Part shown: positions 54,771 to 63,105 of the stretch, one piece after another
How positions within the stretch are numbered: position 1 is the first letter of the stretch
Layout of the letters: each line of letters starts with the position of its first letter
Assembly: GCA_029565685.1 (NCBI GenBank)
Contig: JAKQNR010000020.1
Location: 62,001 to 126,000, forward strand
From: a bacterium
GTDB taxonomy: Bacteria > Zhuqueibacterota > Zhuqueibacteria > Residuimicrobiales > Residuimicrobiaceae
DNA: 64,000 bases
Direction of reading: 5' to 3'
Position numbers and translations under genes: made by a program
The notes under the pieces: generated by a model
What the model was told of the DNA's origin: nothing
The model's database searches: none
Seen by the model: the letters and a program-made list of their open reading frames with translations, nothing else

Positions 54771-54835
54771 GCGGCAGCGCTGGAGGCGAGCTGCCGCTGC
54801 AGGGGATGGGATCGCCGGGCTCAACAAGCCCGGCG
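54771..54835. terminator. Two hairpins between convergent genes
   Basis: GCGGCAGC (54771-54778) pairs with GCTGCCGC (54790-54797), and CGCCGGGCT-caaca-AGCCCGGCG (54813-54835) is a perfect nine-base stem. Neither has a long T-run. They sit exactly between two converging genes, so they may end or separate both transcripts. Confidence 0.5.
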
Positions 54836-54892
54836 GAAATCAAATAGACCGATCATCGAGTCGAACCGACCAGCGCCGACCATCGTGTTGCG

Positions 54893-56110
54893 CTATTTTT
54901 TCAAGCTCAGTGAGAAATTTTTAGCGGCCATGTCGGCAATGCTTTCGCCGATCGAGATCGACGCAGTGGCTGCGGGTGAGGGCGCGTTCAGCACGTGGAC
55001 CTGATGCTCCGCCTCGACGATGCGAAAATCGTCCACCAGAGCCCCATTGGGTTCCAACGCCTGTGCGCGCACACCGGCGCCGCCGGGTTTCACGTCGTCA
55101 TAGCCGATGGCCGGCACCAATCTTTGCAGCGCCTGCACAAACGCCTTTTTATTGAAAGAACGATAAAATTCTCCTAACCCCATCTTCCAGAATTTAATCG
55201 CCATCAGCCAGAATCCGCCGTACAGGCCGAACTGCAGGGTGTCCGCCAGGGAAAAGCTGGTTTTGTGATAACCCTCCCGTTTGAAGGACAGCACCGCATT
55301 GGGCCCGGCCTCTCTGCCGCCCTTGATCATGCGCGTGAAATGAACCCCGAGAAAGGGAAAACGCGGATCCGGAACCGGATAGATGAGATGGTTGATCAGA
55401 TAGTGCTTCTCCTCGATCACCTCATAATACTCGCCGCGGAAAGGAATGATCTGCAGCCCGGGTTTGACGCCGCAGCGCCGGGCGATGCGGTCTGATTGCA
55501 GACCGCCGCAGTTGATCAGATTCCGGCAGGCGATATCCCCCTGACTGGTGTTGATGATCAGCTGGTTTTGCTCTCGTTTCAAAGATAGAAAACGGGTGCT
55601 GGTTCTGACCTCGCCGTTCTCCTGAATGATGCGGCTGAAGGCCTCGCTGACCACCAGGTAATCGACGATGCCGGTCTCCTCCACATGCAGGCCGGCGATG
55701 CCGGCTACATGGGGTTCGTACTCGGTCAGCTCTTCCCGGTTCAACCGCCGCAGGTTTTTCAGTCCGTTGGCAAGGCCTCGACGCTCGAGTTCCTGCAGAG
55801 CCGGCAGTTCGCTCTCCTGAGTGGCGACTACTACTTTGCCGCATCGGTCCACAGGGATTTGGTGCTCGTGGCAAAAGGCGTACATGGCCTCGCGGCCGGC
55901 TACACAATTGAGCGCTTTGAGAGAGCCCGGTTTGTAGTACAGCCCGGAGTGAATAACCCCGCTGTTGTTGCCGGTTTGGTGCGCGGACAGCTTTTTTTCC
56001 GCTTCGATGACCAGCAGGGATGCTGCATATTTTTTGCTCAAAGCCATGGCCGTGGCTAATCCGACGATGCCTCCGCCGATCACGACCACATCATAGGTTT
56101 TCGGGCTCAT
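54893..56110 (-). CDS. lhgO: L-2-hydroxyglutarate oxidase/dehydrogenase
   Basis: The 405-residue protein starts with the FAD motif YDVVVIGGGIVGLATAMAL and has HQTGNNSGVIHSGLYYKPGSLKA, both typical of LhgO. Its end contains VPAIGYDDVKPGGAGVRAQAL, which is also conserved. LhgO oxidises L-2-hydroxyglutarate to 2-oxoglutarate and passes electrons to quinones. ATG at 56110 has AAGGAGCG upstream; ATG at 56161 would start in a less conserved stretch. It is downstream of, and close to, the serine hydrolase gene on the same strand. Confidence 0.88.
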   Translation of the reverse strand: MSPKTYDVVVIGGGIVGLATAMALSKKYAASLLVIEAEKKLSAHQTGNNSGVIHSGLYYKPGSLKALNCVAGREAMYAFCHEHQIPVDRCGKVVVATQESELPALQELERRGLANGLKNLRRLNREELTEYEPHVAGIAGLHVEETGIVDYLVVSEAFSRIIQENGEVRTSTRFLSLKREQNQLIINTSQGDIACRNLINCGGLQSDRIARRCGVKPGLQIIPFRGEYYEVIEEKHYLINHLIYPVPDPRFPFLGVHFTRMIKGGREAGPNAVLSFKREGYHKTSFSLADTLQFGLYGGFWLMAIKFWKMGLGEFYRSFNKKAFVQALQRLVPAIGYDDVKPGGAGVRAQALEPNGALVDDFRIVEAEHQVHVLNAPSPAATASISIGESIADMAAKNFSLSLKK

Positions 56111-56153
56111 CTTCTCGCTCCTTGAAAAGATCCACATCCAATGGCGATGAACG

Positions 56154-57092
56154 TCACTCACCGCGGCCGTTCATCAGGTGAAATATTTTTCTCGATAATG
56201 CGCGGTATATGGGCAACGCCTCCTTGGCCGGCAGGGGCAGAAAACAGGCAATGACATAGCGCACTCGGCCGGTGTCGACAATGCCCACGTCATGGGTCCA
56301 TTCGGCGTACCATCCGGTCTTGTGATAGAACATGGCATTCGCCGGCAGGCCGCCGGCCAGTTTGGATTTGTCCAGCTGTCTGCCTAAAAACGTCATCATC
56401 TGCTGGCTGACCCAGTCATTGATCAATTGACGGGTGTAAATCCTGTAGAGAAAATCAGCCGCATGCAGTGCGCAGGTCTCTGTTCCGCGGATGGTTTTAT
56501 ATTCAGGATCCTCGTACTTTCTGCTTAAAAACTTGCGAGTCACCTCGCTGCCGCGCCAGCCGTACGCCTGCATCAGTGCATTGATGTTTTTACGCTGCGC
56601 AAGATCGATAAGGCAGTTCGCCGCCGTGTTGTCGCTGCGGGTGACCATCAGATCCAACAGGTAATTGACCGTCACCGTATCCCCCGGCTGCAAAACCGGT
56701 CGCGGATCCCAGCGGATCTCTTTGACTGCATCCACGCAGTTAGGGGAGGCGATGACATGGGGGTCGGTCAGGTTCAGTCCGCCCTGGGATATTTTCTCCA
56801 GCACAGCGGCGGCGACGTACATCTTGTAGACCGACGCCGGGTAGATAAAGTTATCCATATACACACCCGCCAGCCGCGGCGGGCGAGAGGTCAGATCAAT
56901 GACCGCCAGAGAGATTTTCTCTTTTCCATCCTCCGTGGTATCGAAATCGCCATGCAATCCGAGCTCTTGAACGATTTGCACAAGGTTTTGGCAAAGACGG
57001 TCATCGAGGCGGTAATAAGAGGGGACCGCCGTTTCCGCGGCGCGGCTGCCGCTGCAGAGCAGAACGATCAGCAAAGCGATTTTTTGCATCAT
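56154..57092 (-). CDS. Class A beta-lactamase-like serine hydrolase
   Basis: The 312-residue secreted protein has all three motifs of penicillin-binding-type serine hydrolases: SVYK (87-90), SDN (153-155) and KTG (258-260). In this fold Ser87 is the nucleophile and Lys90 the base. A class A-like Glu166 is not easily placed (the loop contains ATRKFLSRKYEDPE-like residues), so it may be a peptidase or esterase rather than an antibiotic-hydrolysing lactamase. A signal peptide is present. Start at 57092 gives MMQKIALLIVLLC; GTG 57113 is an alternative. LhgO begins 44 bases downstream. Confidence 0.82.
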   Translation of the reverse strand: MMQKIALLIVLLCSGSRAAETAVPSYYRLDDRLCQNLVQIVQELGLHGDFDTTEDGKEKISLAVIDLTSRPPRLAGVYMDNFIYPASVYKMYVAAAVLEKISQGGLNLTDPHVIASPNCVDAVKEIRWDPRPVLQPGDTVTVNYLLDLMVTRSDNTAANCLIDLAQRKNINALMQAYGWRGSEVTRKFLSRKYEDPEYKTIRGTETCALHAADFLYRIYTRQLINDWVSQQMMTFLGRQLDKSKLAGGLPANAMFYHKTGWYAEWTHDVGIVDTGRVRYVIACFLPLPAKEALPIYRALSRKIFHLMNGRGE

Positions 57093-57388
57093 GGCGTAGG
57101 GCCTTTTATCCACCCATCTGATGGAATAAATTATTCGGTGAAAGTATAAAAGAAAATGATAAGGTACAACAGAAAAATGAAAATCAGCGTTTTTTCACCC
57201 ACAGCGAAATGGGATCCTTCCACCAGCCGCGCGGTCCTTGGACCTGAAAACTATCACTTGAAAGACGGCTGCGATCTACGCACAGCCTGGACCTCACGCC
57301 GACGAGCCTTGTTCATCGGCTTCCTTTTCTATTTGAATTGATTGCAGGATTTTGTACCTTTCAAAAATGGAATAAATCGGGAAACAGT

Positions 57389-58231
57389 ATGTTGCCAGAA
57401 CTCTACACCATCCTCAGCAAGACGGTTATCGCTCCGCGAGTGACGCGCTTCGATGTATATGTCCCCGAGATCGCCCGCAAACGCCGGGCCGGTCAGTTCG
57501 TCATCATCCGTGTATGGGAGGGCGGGGAGCGCATCCCGCTGACCATCGCGGACGCAGATCCGCAAGCGGGAACCATTACTTTGATCTCCCAAAGCGTGGG
57601 TAAAACCACCCGCTTGCTGGCCGAGAAGCAGATCGGAGAAAAACTACAGGATGTGGTCGGTCCTCTGGGGACGGCCACGCATATTGAAAAGTGGGGCACG
57701 GTGGTTTGCATCGGCGGCGGCATCGGCGCTGCGCCGCTGCATCCCATCGCCCAGGCGGTCAAAGGGGCGGGCAATTATCTGATCACCATCCTCGGCGCCC
57801 GCACCCGAGAACTGATCATTCTGGAAAAGGAGATCCGCGCCATCAGCGATGAGATAATCATCACCACCGACGACGGCAGCTATGGAGACAAAGGGCTGGT
57901 GACCGAGTCGCTGCAAAAGTTGATCGACAGCGGGCGCACTCTGGACAAGATCATCACCATCGGTCCGGCTATCATGATGAAGATGGTGGCAGAGACCACC
58001 CGGCCGTTTCAAATCCCCACCCTTGCCAGTCTCAACTCCATCATGGTGGATGGCACCGGCATGTGCGGCGGCTGCCGCGTCACCGTGGCTGGCCAGGTCA
58101 AATTCGTCTGCGTGGACGGGCCAGAGTTCGACGCTCATCAGGTCGAGTGGTCCGAGATGATGCTGCGGTTGAACACCTTTAAGGAATACGAATGTCGCCT
58201 GTCCGCGAATGGGAAGGAGGGTCGGGAATGA
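57389..58231 (+). CDS. nfnA: NfnA-like FAD/NAD-binding subunit (ferredoxin:NADP oxidoreductase alpha)
   Basis: The 280-residue protein has the ferredoxin-reductase fold: AGQFVIIRV and RIPLTIAD for flavin, GGGIGAAPLHPIA for nucleotide, and near the end MCGGCRVTVAGQVKFVCVDGPEFDAH, where cysteines bind a [2Fe-2S] cluster. It is the smaller subunit of the NfnAB complex (also seen as SudB or GltA-partner), which uses flavin bifurcation to link NADPH, NADH and ferredoxin. ATG at 57389 was preferred over 57338, which lacks homology. It overlaps nfnB by ATGA. Confidence 0.85.
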   Translation: MLPELYTILSKTVIAPRVTRFDVYVPEIARKRRAGQFVIIRVWEGGERIPLTIADADPQAGTITLISQSVGKTTRLLAEKQIGEKLQDVVGPLGTATHIEKWGTVVCIGGGIGAAPLHPIAQAVKGAGNYLITILGARTRELIILEKEIRAISDEIIITTDDGSYGDKGLVTESLQKLIDSGRTLDKIITIGPAIMMKMVAETTRPFQIPTLASLNSIMVDGTGMCGGCRVTVAGQVKFVCVDGPEFDAHQVEWSEMMLRLNTFKEYECRLSANGKEGRE

Positions 58232-59646
58232 ACGCCAAGGAACGCCTTGCCATTCCACCGCAGCACATGGCGGAGCAGGACCCCGCGGTTCGCATCCACA
58301 ATCAGAACGAAGTGCCCATGGGTTTTCGGCCGGAGCAGGCGATCCAAGAGGCCAACCGCTGTCTACAGTGCAAAAAAGCCGCCTGTGTCGTCAACTGCCC
58401 GGTGGGTATCGATATACCCGCTTTTCTTGCCCTGGTGGCGCAGGGCGATTTCAGAGCAGCCTTGTCCAAGATCAAAGAAAAGAATATGTTGCCGGCCATC
58501 TGCGGCCGGGTTTGTCCGCAGGAGGAACAATGCCAGCTGCAGTGTTCTGTGGCAAAGATACTCAAATCCAGAGAAGCCGCCGTCAGCGTGGGCAAGCTGG
58601 AGCGGTTTGTCGCGGACTGGGAACGCAGCACCGGGGTTATGGACCTGCCGAAGTTGCCGCCTAAAACCGGCAAGCGCGCCGCTGTGGTCGGTTCCGGGCC
58701 GGCCGGCCTGACCGTGGCCGGCGATTTGATCCGTCTGGGCCACGAGGTCACGGTGTTCGAGGCGCTGCACAAACCGGGCGGCGTATTGACCTATGGCATC
58801 CCGGAATTCCGGCTGCCCAAGGAGATCGTCGACTATGAGGTGCGCTATCTGGAAAAATTGGGTGTGGAATTCAAATACAACTATGTGATCGGCAAGATCA
58901 AGTCCGTCGACGAACTGCTGCAGGAATATGACGCCGTATTCATCGGCACCGGCGCCGGTCTGCCCAATTTCATGAACATCCCAGGAGAAAACCTGATCGG
59001 TGTTTTTTCCGCCAATGAATTCCTCACCCGTGCCAATCTGATGCGAAGCTACGACTTTCCGGCTGTAGATACGCCCATCATTCGCGCGGATCGAGTGGCC
59101 ACGGTGGGCGGCGGCAATGTGGCCATGGACTCGGCGCGGACGGCGTTGCGCTTGGGCGCGGGCCGATCCATCGTCGTGTATCGTCGCTCCCGTCAAGAGA
59201 TGCCGGCGCGGGTGGAAGAGGTGGAACATGCGGAGCAGGAGGGAGTTGAATTTCATTTTTTGGTCAATCCCAAACGCATCCTCAGCGATGCTGACGGCCG
59301 GGTCACCGGCATCGAACTGATCAGAATGGAGTTGGGCGAGCCGGACGCCTCTGGAAGGCGCCGGCCGATTCCACTGCCGGGCTCTGAATTTATTCTCGAA
59401 GTGGATGTGGTGATCATCGCCATCGGCAACAGCCCCAATCCGCTGATTCCGCGCGAGACGCCGGACATTCAGACCAACAAATGGGGCGGCATCATTGCGG
59501 ATGCTGCGGGCGGTCGGACTTCGAAAAAAGGAGTGTTCGCCGGCGGCGATATCGTATTGGGCGCCGCTACGGTGATCCTGGCCATGGGCGAAGGCCGGCG
59601 CGCGGCCAAGGCTATGCACGACTATATGACCAACGGCGTCTGGTGA
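58228..59646 (+). CDS. nfnB: NfnB-like GltD-family flavoprotein subunit
   Basis: The 472-residue protein begins with the Cys-rich module (CLQCKKAACVVNCPVGIDIP, then CGRVCPQEEQCQLQC), then FAD motif VVGSGPAGLTVAGDL, NADP motif TVGGGNVAMDSARTAL, and FAGGDIVLGAATVILAMGEGR. It is the larger subunit of NADH-dependent reduced ferredoxin:NADP oxidoreductase, or the small subunit of a glutamate synthase; pairing with nfnA favours the former. ATG at 58228 has AAGGAGG and overlaps the upstream stop. The product resembles the flavoprotein fused to ferredoxin at 4741-6549. Confidence 0.88.
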   Translation: MNAKERLAIPPQHMAEQDPAVRIHNQNEVPMGFRPEQAIQEANRCLQCKKAACVVNCPVGIDIPAFLALVAQGDFRAALSKIKEKNMLPAICGRVCPQEEQCQLQCSVAKILKSREAAVSVGKLERFVADWERSTGVMDLPKLPPKTGKRAAVVGSGPAGLTVAGDLIRLGHEVTVFEALHKPGGVLTYGIPEFRLPKEIVDYEVRYLEKLGVEFKYNYVIGKIKSVDELLQEYDAVFIGTGAGLPNFMNIPGENLIGVFSANEFLTRANLMRSYDFPAVDTPIIRADRVATVGGGNVAMDSARTALRLGAGRSIVVYRRSRQEMPARVEEVEHAEQEGVEFHFLVNPKRILSDADGRVTGIELIRMELGEPDASGRRRPIPLPGSEFILEVDVVIIAIGNSPNPLIPRETPDIQTNKWGGIIADAAGGRTSKKGVFAGGDIVLGAATVILAMGEGRRAAKAMHDYMTNGVW

Positions 59647-59652
59647 CCGAAC

Positions 59653-59828
59653 CTACTGTCGGGATCGTGTTCTGCCAGGCAGACGACCAGCGAGGCCGTC
59701 TTCTGTTTCCGATTTGGACGGCAGCTTGCGCAGATCTTGGAACCCGTAAAAAAAACTATTATCGTGATGGTGAAGTACAGCGCCGAGAAGGCGTAAAACA
59801 GAAACCGCCAAATCCACTCCAGATTCAT
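59653..59828 (-). pseudogene. Small symporter-associated membrane protein, possibly frameshifted
   Basis: ATG 59828 (GGGGAGAATA upstream) starts a protein with one helix (FLFYAFSALYFTITIIVFF). As read, the frame runs on to 59622 with an unlikely Cys-rich tail. Adding one T to the run of eight T residues at about 59747-59754 would give a tail YGFQDLRKLPSKSETED and a stop at 59653, more like the short proteins found beside sodium:solute symporters. The first reading cannot be excluded. Confidence 0.4.
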
Positions 59829-59856
59829 TTATTCTCCCCAGGCACTGCCAGGATTT

Positions 59857-60087
59857 TCACTGGGCGAAACCGGCATAGCCCATGGTAACGCCGAATTCGG
59901 TCATGTACATAAAGGTCACGACGCCGATCTCGCTGGCCGCGAGGGCGACCACTCCCAGGGATAATCCGACTTTGCGGCCGGCGACGAAATATCCCTCCAA
60001 ATCCTCTTTGAGTTTTTTAACCCGCAACCCGGCATAAATGGTCGCTGCCAAGGAGATCATCATGATGGCGGCATCGGGGGCGGCCAA
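59857..60087 (-). pseudogene. N-terminal fragment of a sodium:solute symporter
   Basis: The 76 residues include AATIYAGLRVKKLKEDLEGYFVAGRKVGL and AASEIGVVTFMYMTEFGVTMGYAGFA, the first two helices of SSS-family symporters (the second block is close to the A/S-x-E-x-G-V-x-T pattern). The frame then stops; the remaining 11 or so helices are absent. No ATG is available at the start (TTG at 60087 or internal ATG), so it is probably a decayed copy. Confidence 0.55.
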
Positions 60088-60377
60088 GTTCGTCGTCTTT
60101 TCCGGTTTGATTCAGGATTCAGCTTGGTAACGCAGACTGTGCAGAGGAAACGGCTTGCGTCTGCAGCGGCACGGCATTTCTCTTCTGACCGCCGTCTGCT
60201 TCGATATACATACATTCCATTTGCCATTAAAGCATAATTTGGCCCCTATGAATGAAACGATGTTTTCATTGCTTTAAAGAGTAGAAATTTTATATTAGAG
60301 CAGGCGGCCGCTCTGCAGGCTTGACGTTGGCGGTTCCTATTTTTAGAGTCCTGGGCAAACATGGAAAGGAAAAATAT
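60088..60377. other. Intergenic region upstream of the YncE/phosphatase gene
   Basis: About 290 bases without a gene. The right part is AT-rich (60230-60300) and may hold the promoter of the next gene; no clear promoter pair was seen. Confidence 0.35.
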
Positions 60378-62978
60378 ATGGACCCTACAATTTGCATAAT
60401 AAGGCTGGTCCTGGCTCTGCTGATCACTCTATCGGTCATCGGTACGGCGTCAGCGCAGGATCTCAACCGGCTGCTCGTCGGCCCGCAGGCCGACGGCAGT
60501 TATGTGGCGCCCACCCATCAGATCATCAAACCGGCAGGATTTCAGATTCAATTTTACGGCCGTCCCAATGACCTGGCTCTAAGCCCTGACGAGAAACTGC
60601 TGGCGGTGAAAAACTGGCGGTCGCTGGATTTGATTAAAGTGCGTGAACGGACCGTTGTGCAATCCCTGCCTTTCCCCAAGAGCGGCGCCGCGATGACCGG
60701 ATTGGTCTGGTCTGCCAACGGCAAGCGGATCTATGTCTCCGAGGCGGAGGATCGCATCCGCGTGGCTGAGTTGGATGAACAGAATATCATGCGCTGGGGC
60801 GAGTCGCTGGTCCTGCCGAGGTTGAATGAAGAATCGGTGGTCAAATACCGCGCCGATATCGGCGAGACGATCAGCGGCGATCCGGCGCCCTGCGGCATGG
60901 CCTTGCAGCCGGACGGCAAACGGCTCTGGGTGGCGCTGGGCCGCTACAACAGCCTGGCTGCGGTGGATCTGCCAGCCGGACAGGTCAAAACCGTAGCGGT
61001 GGGCATGGCGCCCTATGGCGTGGCGCTTGCCGGCAACCGCGCTTATGTCAGCAACTATGGAGGCCGCAGGCCGCAAAAAGGGGAGGCCACGGCCAACAGC
61101 TCGGGGTCGCAGGTTCTAGTGGATCCGCGGACCGGCATTGCCAACAACGGCTCGGTGTCCGTTGTGGATCTGAACGCCATGCGCGAGATCAAAAACATCG
61201 AGGTAGGATTGCATCCCTCAGCTCTGATTCTCAATGCCGACGGCTCCCGCCTGTTCGTCGCCTGCACCAATAGTGATAAAATTTTTGTCATCGACACCCG
61301 CACCGACGAGGTGGTGGAAATTATTGCGGTGAAACAATCGGCGAACCTGCCCTTCGGCAGTTCGCCCACGGCTTTGGCCCTCTCTCCCGACGGCAATGTG
61401 CTCTATGTCGCTAATGCGACGGAAAATGCCATTTGTCAGGTGCGGCTGGGCCTTCGATCCGGCGGCCCATTGGCTGAGACGCGGATCGAAGGGTATATTC
61501 CCACCGGTTGGTATCCGGGCGCAATCAAGATCGACGCCAAAGGCGATTTTTTATTTGTCGCCAACGTCAAAGGCTGCGGCTCGCGCAACATGCCCACGGA
61601 GCGGCAAGGATTTAACTCGCACGATCATCTGGGTTCTCTTTCCATCATCAGGCTGCCGGACAAAAAGATGCTGGCCGAGTACAGCCGTCAGGTCACGGCC
61701 AACAATCAGCTGGCTGGGAATAAGGCTGCGACCACGGTCAGCGCAAACGTTGCGCCGGTCCAAGTGCCGATTCCCGTCGAACCCGGCCAGATTTCCCATT
61801 TCAAGCATGTGATCTATATCATTAAAGAAAATCGCACCTATGACCAGGTTTTCGGCGATCTGGCGCAGGGAAACGGCGATTCGAGCCTGGTGCTGTTCGG
61901 ACGCGAGGTATCACCCAACCACCACGCCCTGGCCGAGACCTTTGTGCTGCTGGATAATTTCTACTGCAACGGCATTCTCAGCGCCGACGGCCACCAGTGG
62001 ACCGATGAGGCTTATGTCACGGATTACCTGGAAAAATCTTTCGGCGATTTTGTCCGCAGCTATCCTTATGACGGCGATGATGCGCTGGCTTATGCGAGTT
62101 CAGGATTCATCTGGGATCATGTGCTGGGCAAGGGTTTGACATTCCGCGATTACGGCGAGTTCGTCAAGGCTGAGATCACTCCGGCTGACGCGGAATTCAT
62201 GGATGTCTACGCTGATTATCTGAACAACACCAGCAGGGTGAAAATTCGCGCCCGGGCGAATTTGGCCACGCTGGAGCCCCATTTGTGTCCGACCTTTGTC
62301 GGGTTTCCCACCACTGTGCCGGATGTCTATCGCGCACGCGAGTTCATCAAAGAACTCAGGCAGTTTGAAAAGAAAAACAATCTGCCCAATTTTATCATCA
62401 TGCTCCTGCCCAATGACCACACCTCGGGAACGCGGCCGAACCTGCCTATGCCGCGATCGGCGGTGGCGGACAACGATCTGGCGCTGGGGCGAATCGTTGA
62501 AGCGGTCTCAAAAAGCCGGTTCTGGCCCGAGACCTGCATTCTGGTTACAGAGGATGATCCACAGAACGGCTTTGACCATGTGGACGGCCACCGCACGGTG
62601 GGTTTGGTCATCAGTCCCTATACTAAACGCGGAGAGGTGATCTCGACTTTTTACAGCCAGATCTCCATGGTGCGCACCATCGAGAGCATCTTCGGCCTGC
62701 AGCCGATGAACCAGCTCGATCGAGCGGTTCAGCCCATGTTGGATTGCTTTACGTCGACGCCTAATTTTACGCCGTATACAGCGTTGCCGAACAACATTCC
62801 GCTGGATGAGATCAATCCGCCGTTGCAAAGCCTGAACGGCGACGCACGGCATTGGGCGGAAAAGTCTTTGGCCCAGGATCTGTCGGATGTGGACCGCATC
62901 GATGACGACACGTTCAATCGCATCATTTGGCACGCTGTCAAGGGATATCAGACGCCTTATCCCGGCGATGTCCGCTAA
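60378..62978 (+). CDS. YncE-like beta-propeller fused to alkaline-phosphatase-superfamily domain
   Basis: The 866-residue protein has a signal peptide and two domains. Residues about 40-470 form a YncE-like seven-bladed propeller with repeats such as LALSPDEKLLAVKNW, SALILNADGSRLFVACTNSDKI and ALALSPDGNVLYVANATENA. Residues about 480-860 form an alkaline-phosphatase-superfamily domain (KHVIYIIKENRTYDQVFGDL, LPNDHTSG and VTEDDPQNGFDHVDGHR), as in phosphoesterase/phospholipase C-type proteins. Asp and His residues in the last two blocks are metal-ligand candidates. ATG at 60378 has AAAGGA upstream. This fusion is known in many bacteria; the substrate is not known. Confidence 0.85.
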   Translation: MDPTICIIRLVLALLITLSVIGTASAQDLNRLLVGPQADGSYVAPTHQIIKPAGFQIQFYGRPNDLALSPDEKLLAVKNWRSLDLIKVRERTVVQSLPFPKSGAAMTGLVWSANGKRIYVSEAEDRIRVAELDEQNIMRWGESLVLPRLNEESVVKYRADIGETISGDPAPCGMALQPDGKRLWVALGRYNSLAAVDLPAGQVKTVAVGMAPYGVALAGNRAYVSNYGGRRPQKGEATANSSGSQVLVDPRTGIANNGSVSVVDLNAMREIKNIEVGLHPSALILNADGSRLFVACTNSDKIFVIDTRTDEVVEIIAVKQSANLPFGSSPTALALSPDGNVLYVANATENAICQVRLGLRSGGPLAETRIEGYIPTGWYPGAIKIDAKGDFLFVANVKGCGSRNMPTERQGFNSHDHLGSLSIIRLPDKKMLAEYSRQVTANNQLAGNKAATTVSANVAPVQVPIPVEPGQISHFKHVIYIIKENRTYDQVFGDLAQGNGDSSLVLFGREVSPNHHALAETFVLLDNFYCNGILSADGHQWTDEAYVTDYLEKSFGDFVRSYPYDGDDALAYASSGFIWDHVLGKGLTFRDYGEFVKAEITPADAEFMDVYADYLNNTSRVKIRARANLATLEPHLCPTFVGFPTTVPDVYRAREFIKELRQFEKKNNLPNFIIMLLPNDHTSGTRPNLPMPRSAVADNDLALGRIVEAVSKSRFWPETCILVTEDDPQNGFDHVDGHRTVGLVISPYTKRGEVISTFYSQISMVRTIESIFGLQPMNQLDRAVQPMLDCFTSTPNFTPYTALPNNIPLDEINPPLQSLNGDARHWAEKSLAQDLSDVDRIDDDTFNRIIWHAVKGYQTPYPGDVR

Positions 62979-63105
62979 AAGACGCCCGTGCTCAGGCGGT
63001 TGATCAATGGAGCATCGGCATCGGCGCCGGTTTTACGCTGTCGATTGATATTCAGACGGCTGCTGTCGCCTGTTCAGGTTTAAGTAAACAGAGGTTTTTT
63101 GCTCG

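Noticed and set aside
56154-57092. Antibiotic-hydrolysing class A beta-lactamase
   Set aside because: The serine motifs fit the fold, but I could not place the class A omega-loop Glu with confidence, so only a serine hydrolase is claimed.
58363-59619. 418-codon open frame on the minus strand
   Set aside because: Antisense to nfnB, whose FAD, NADP and Cys motifs are clear.
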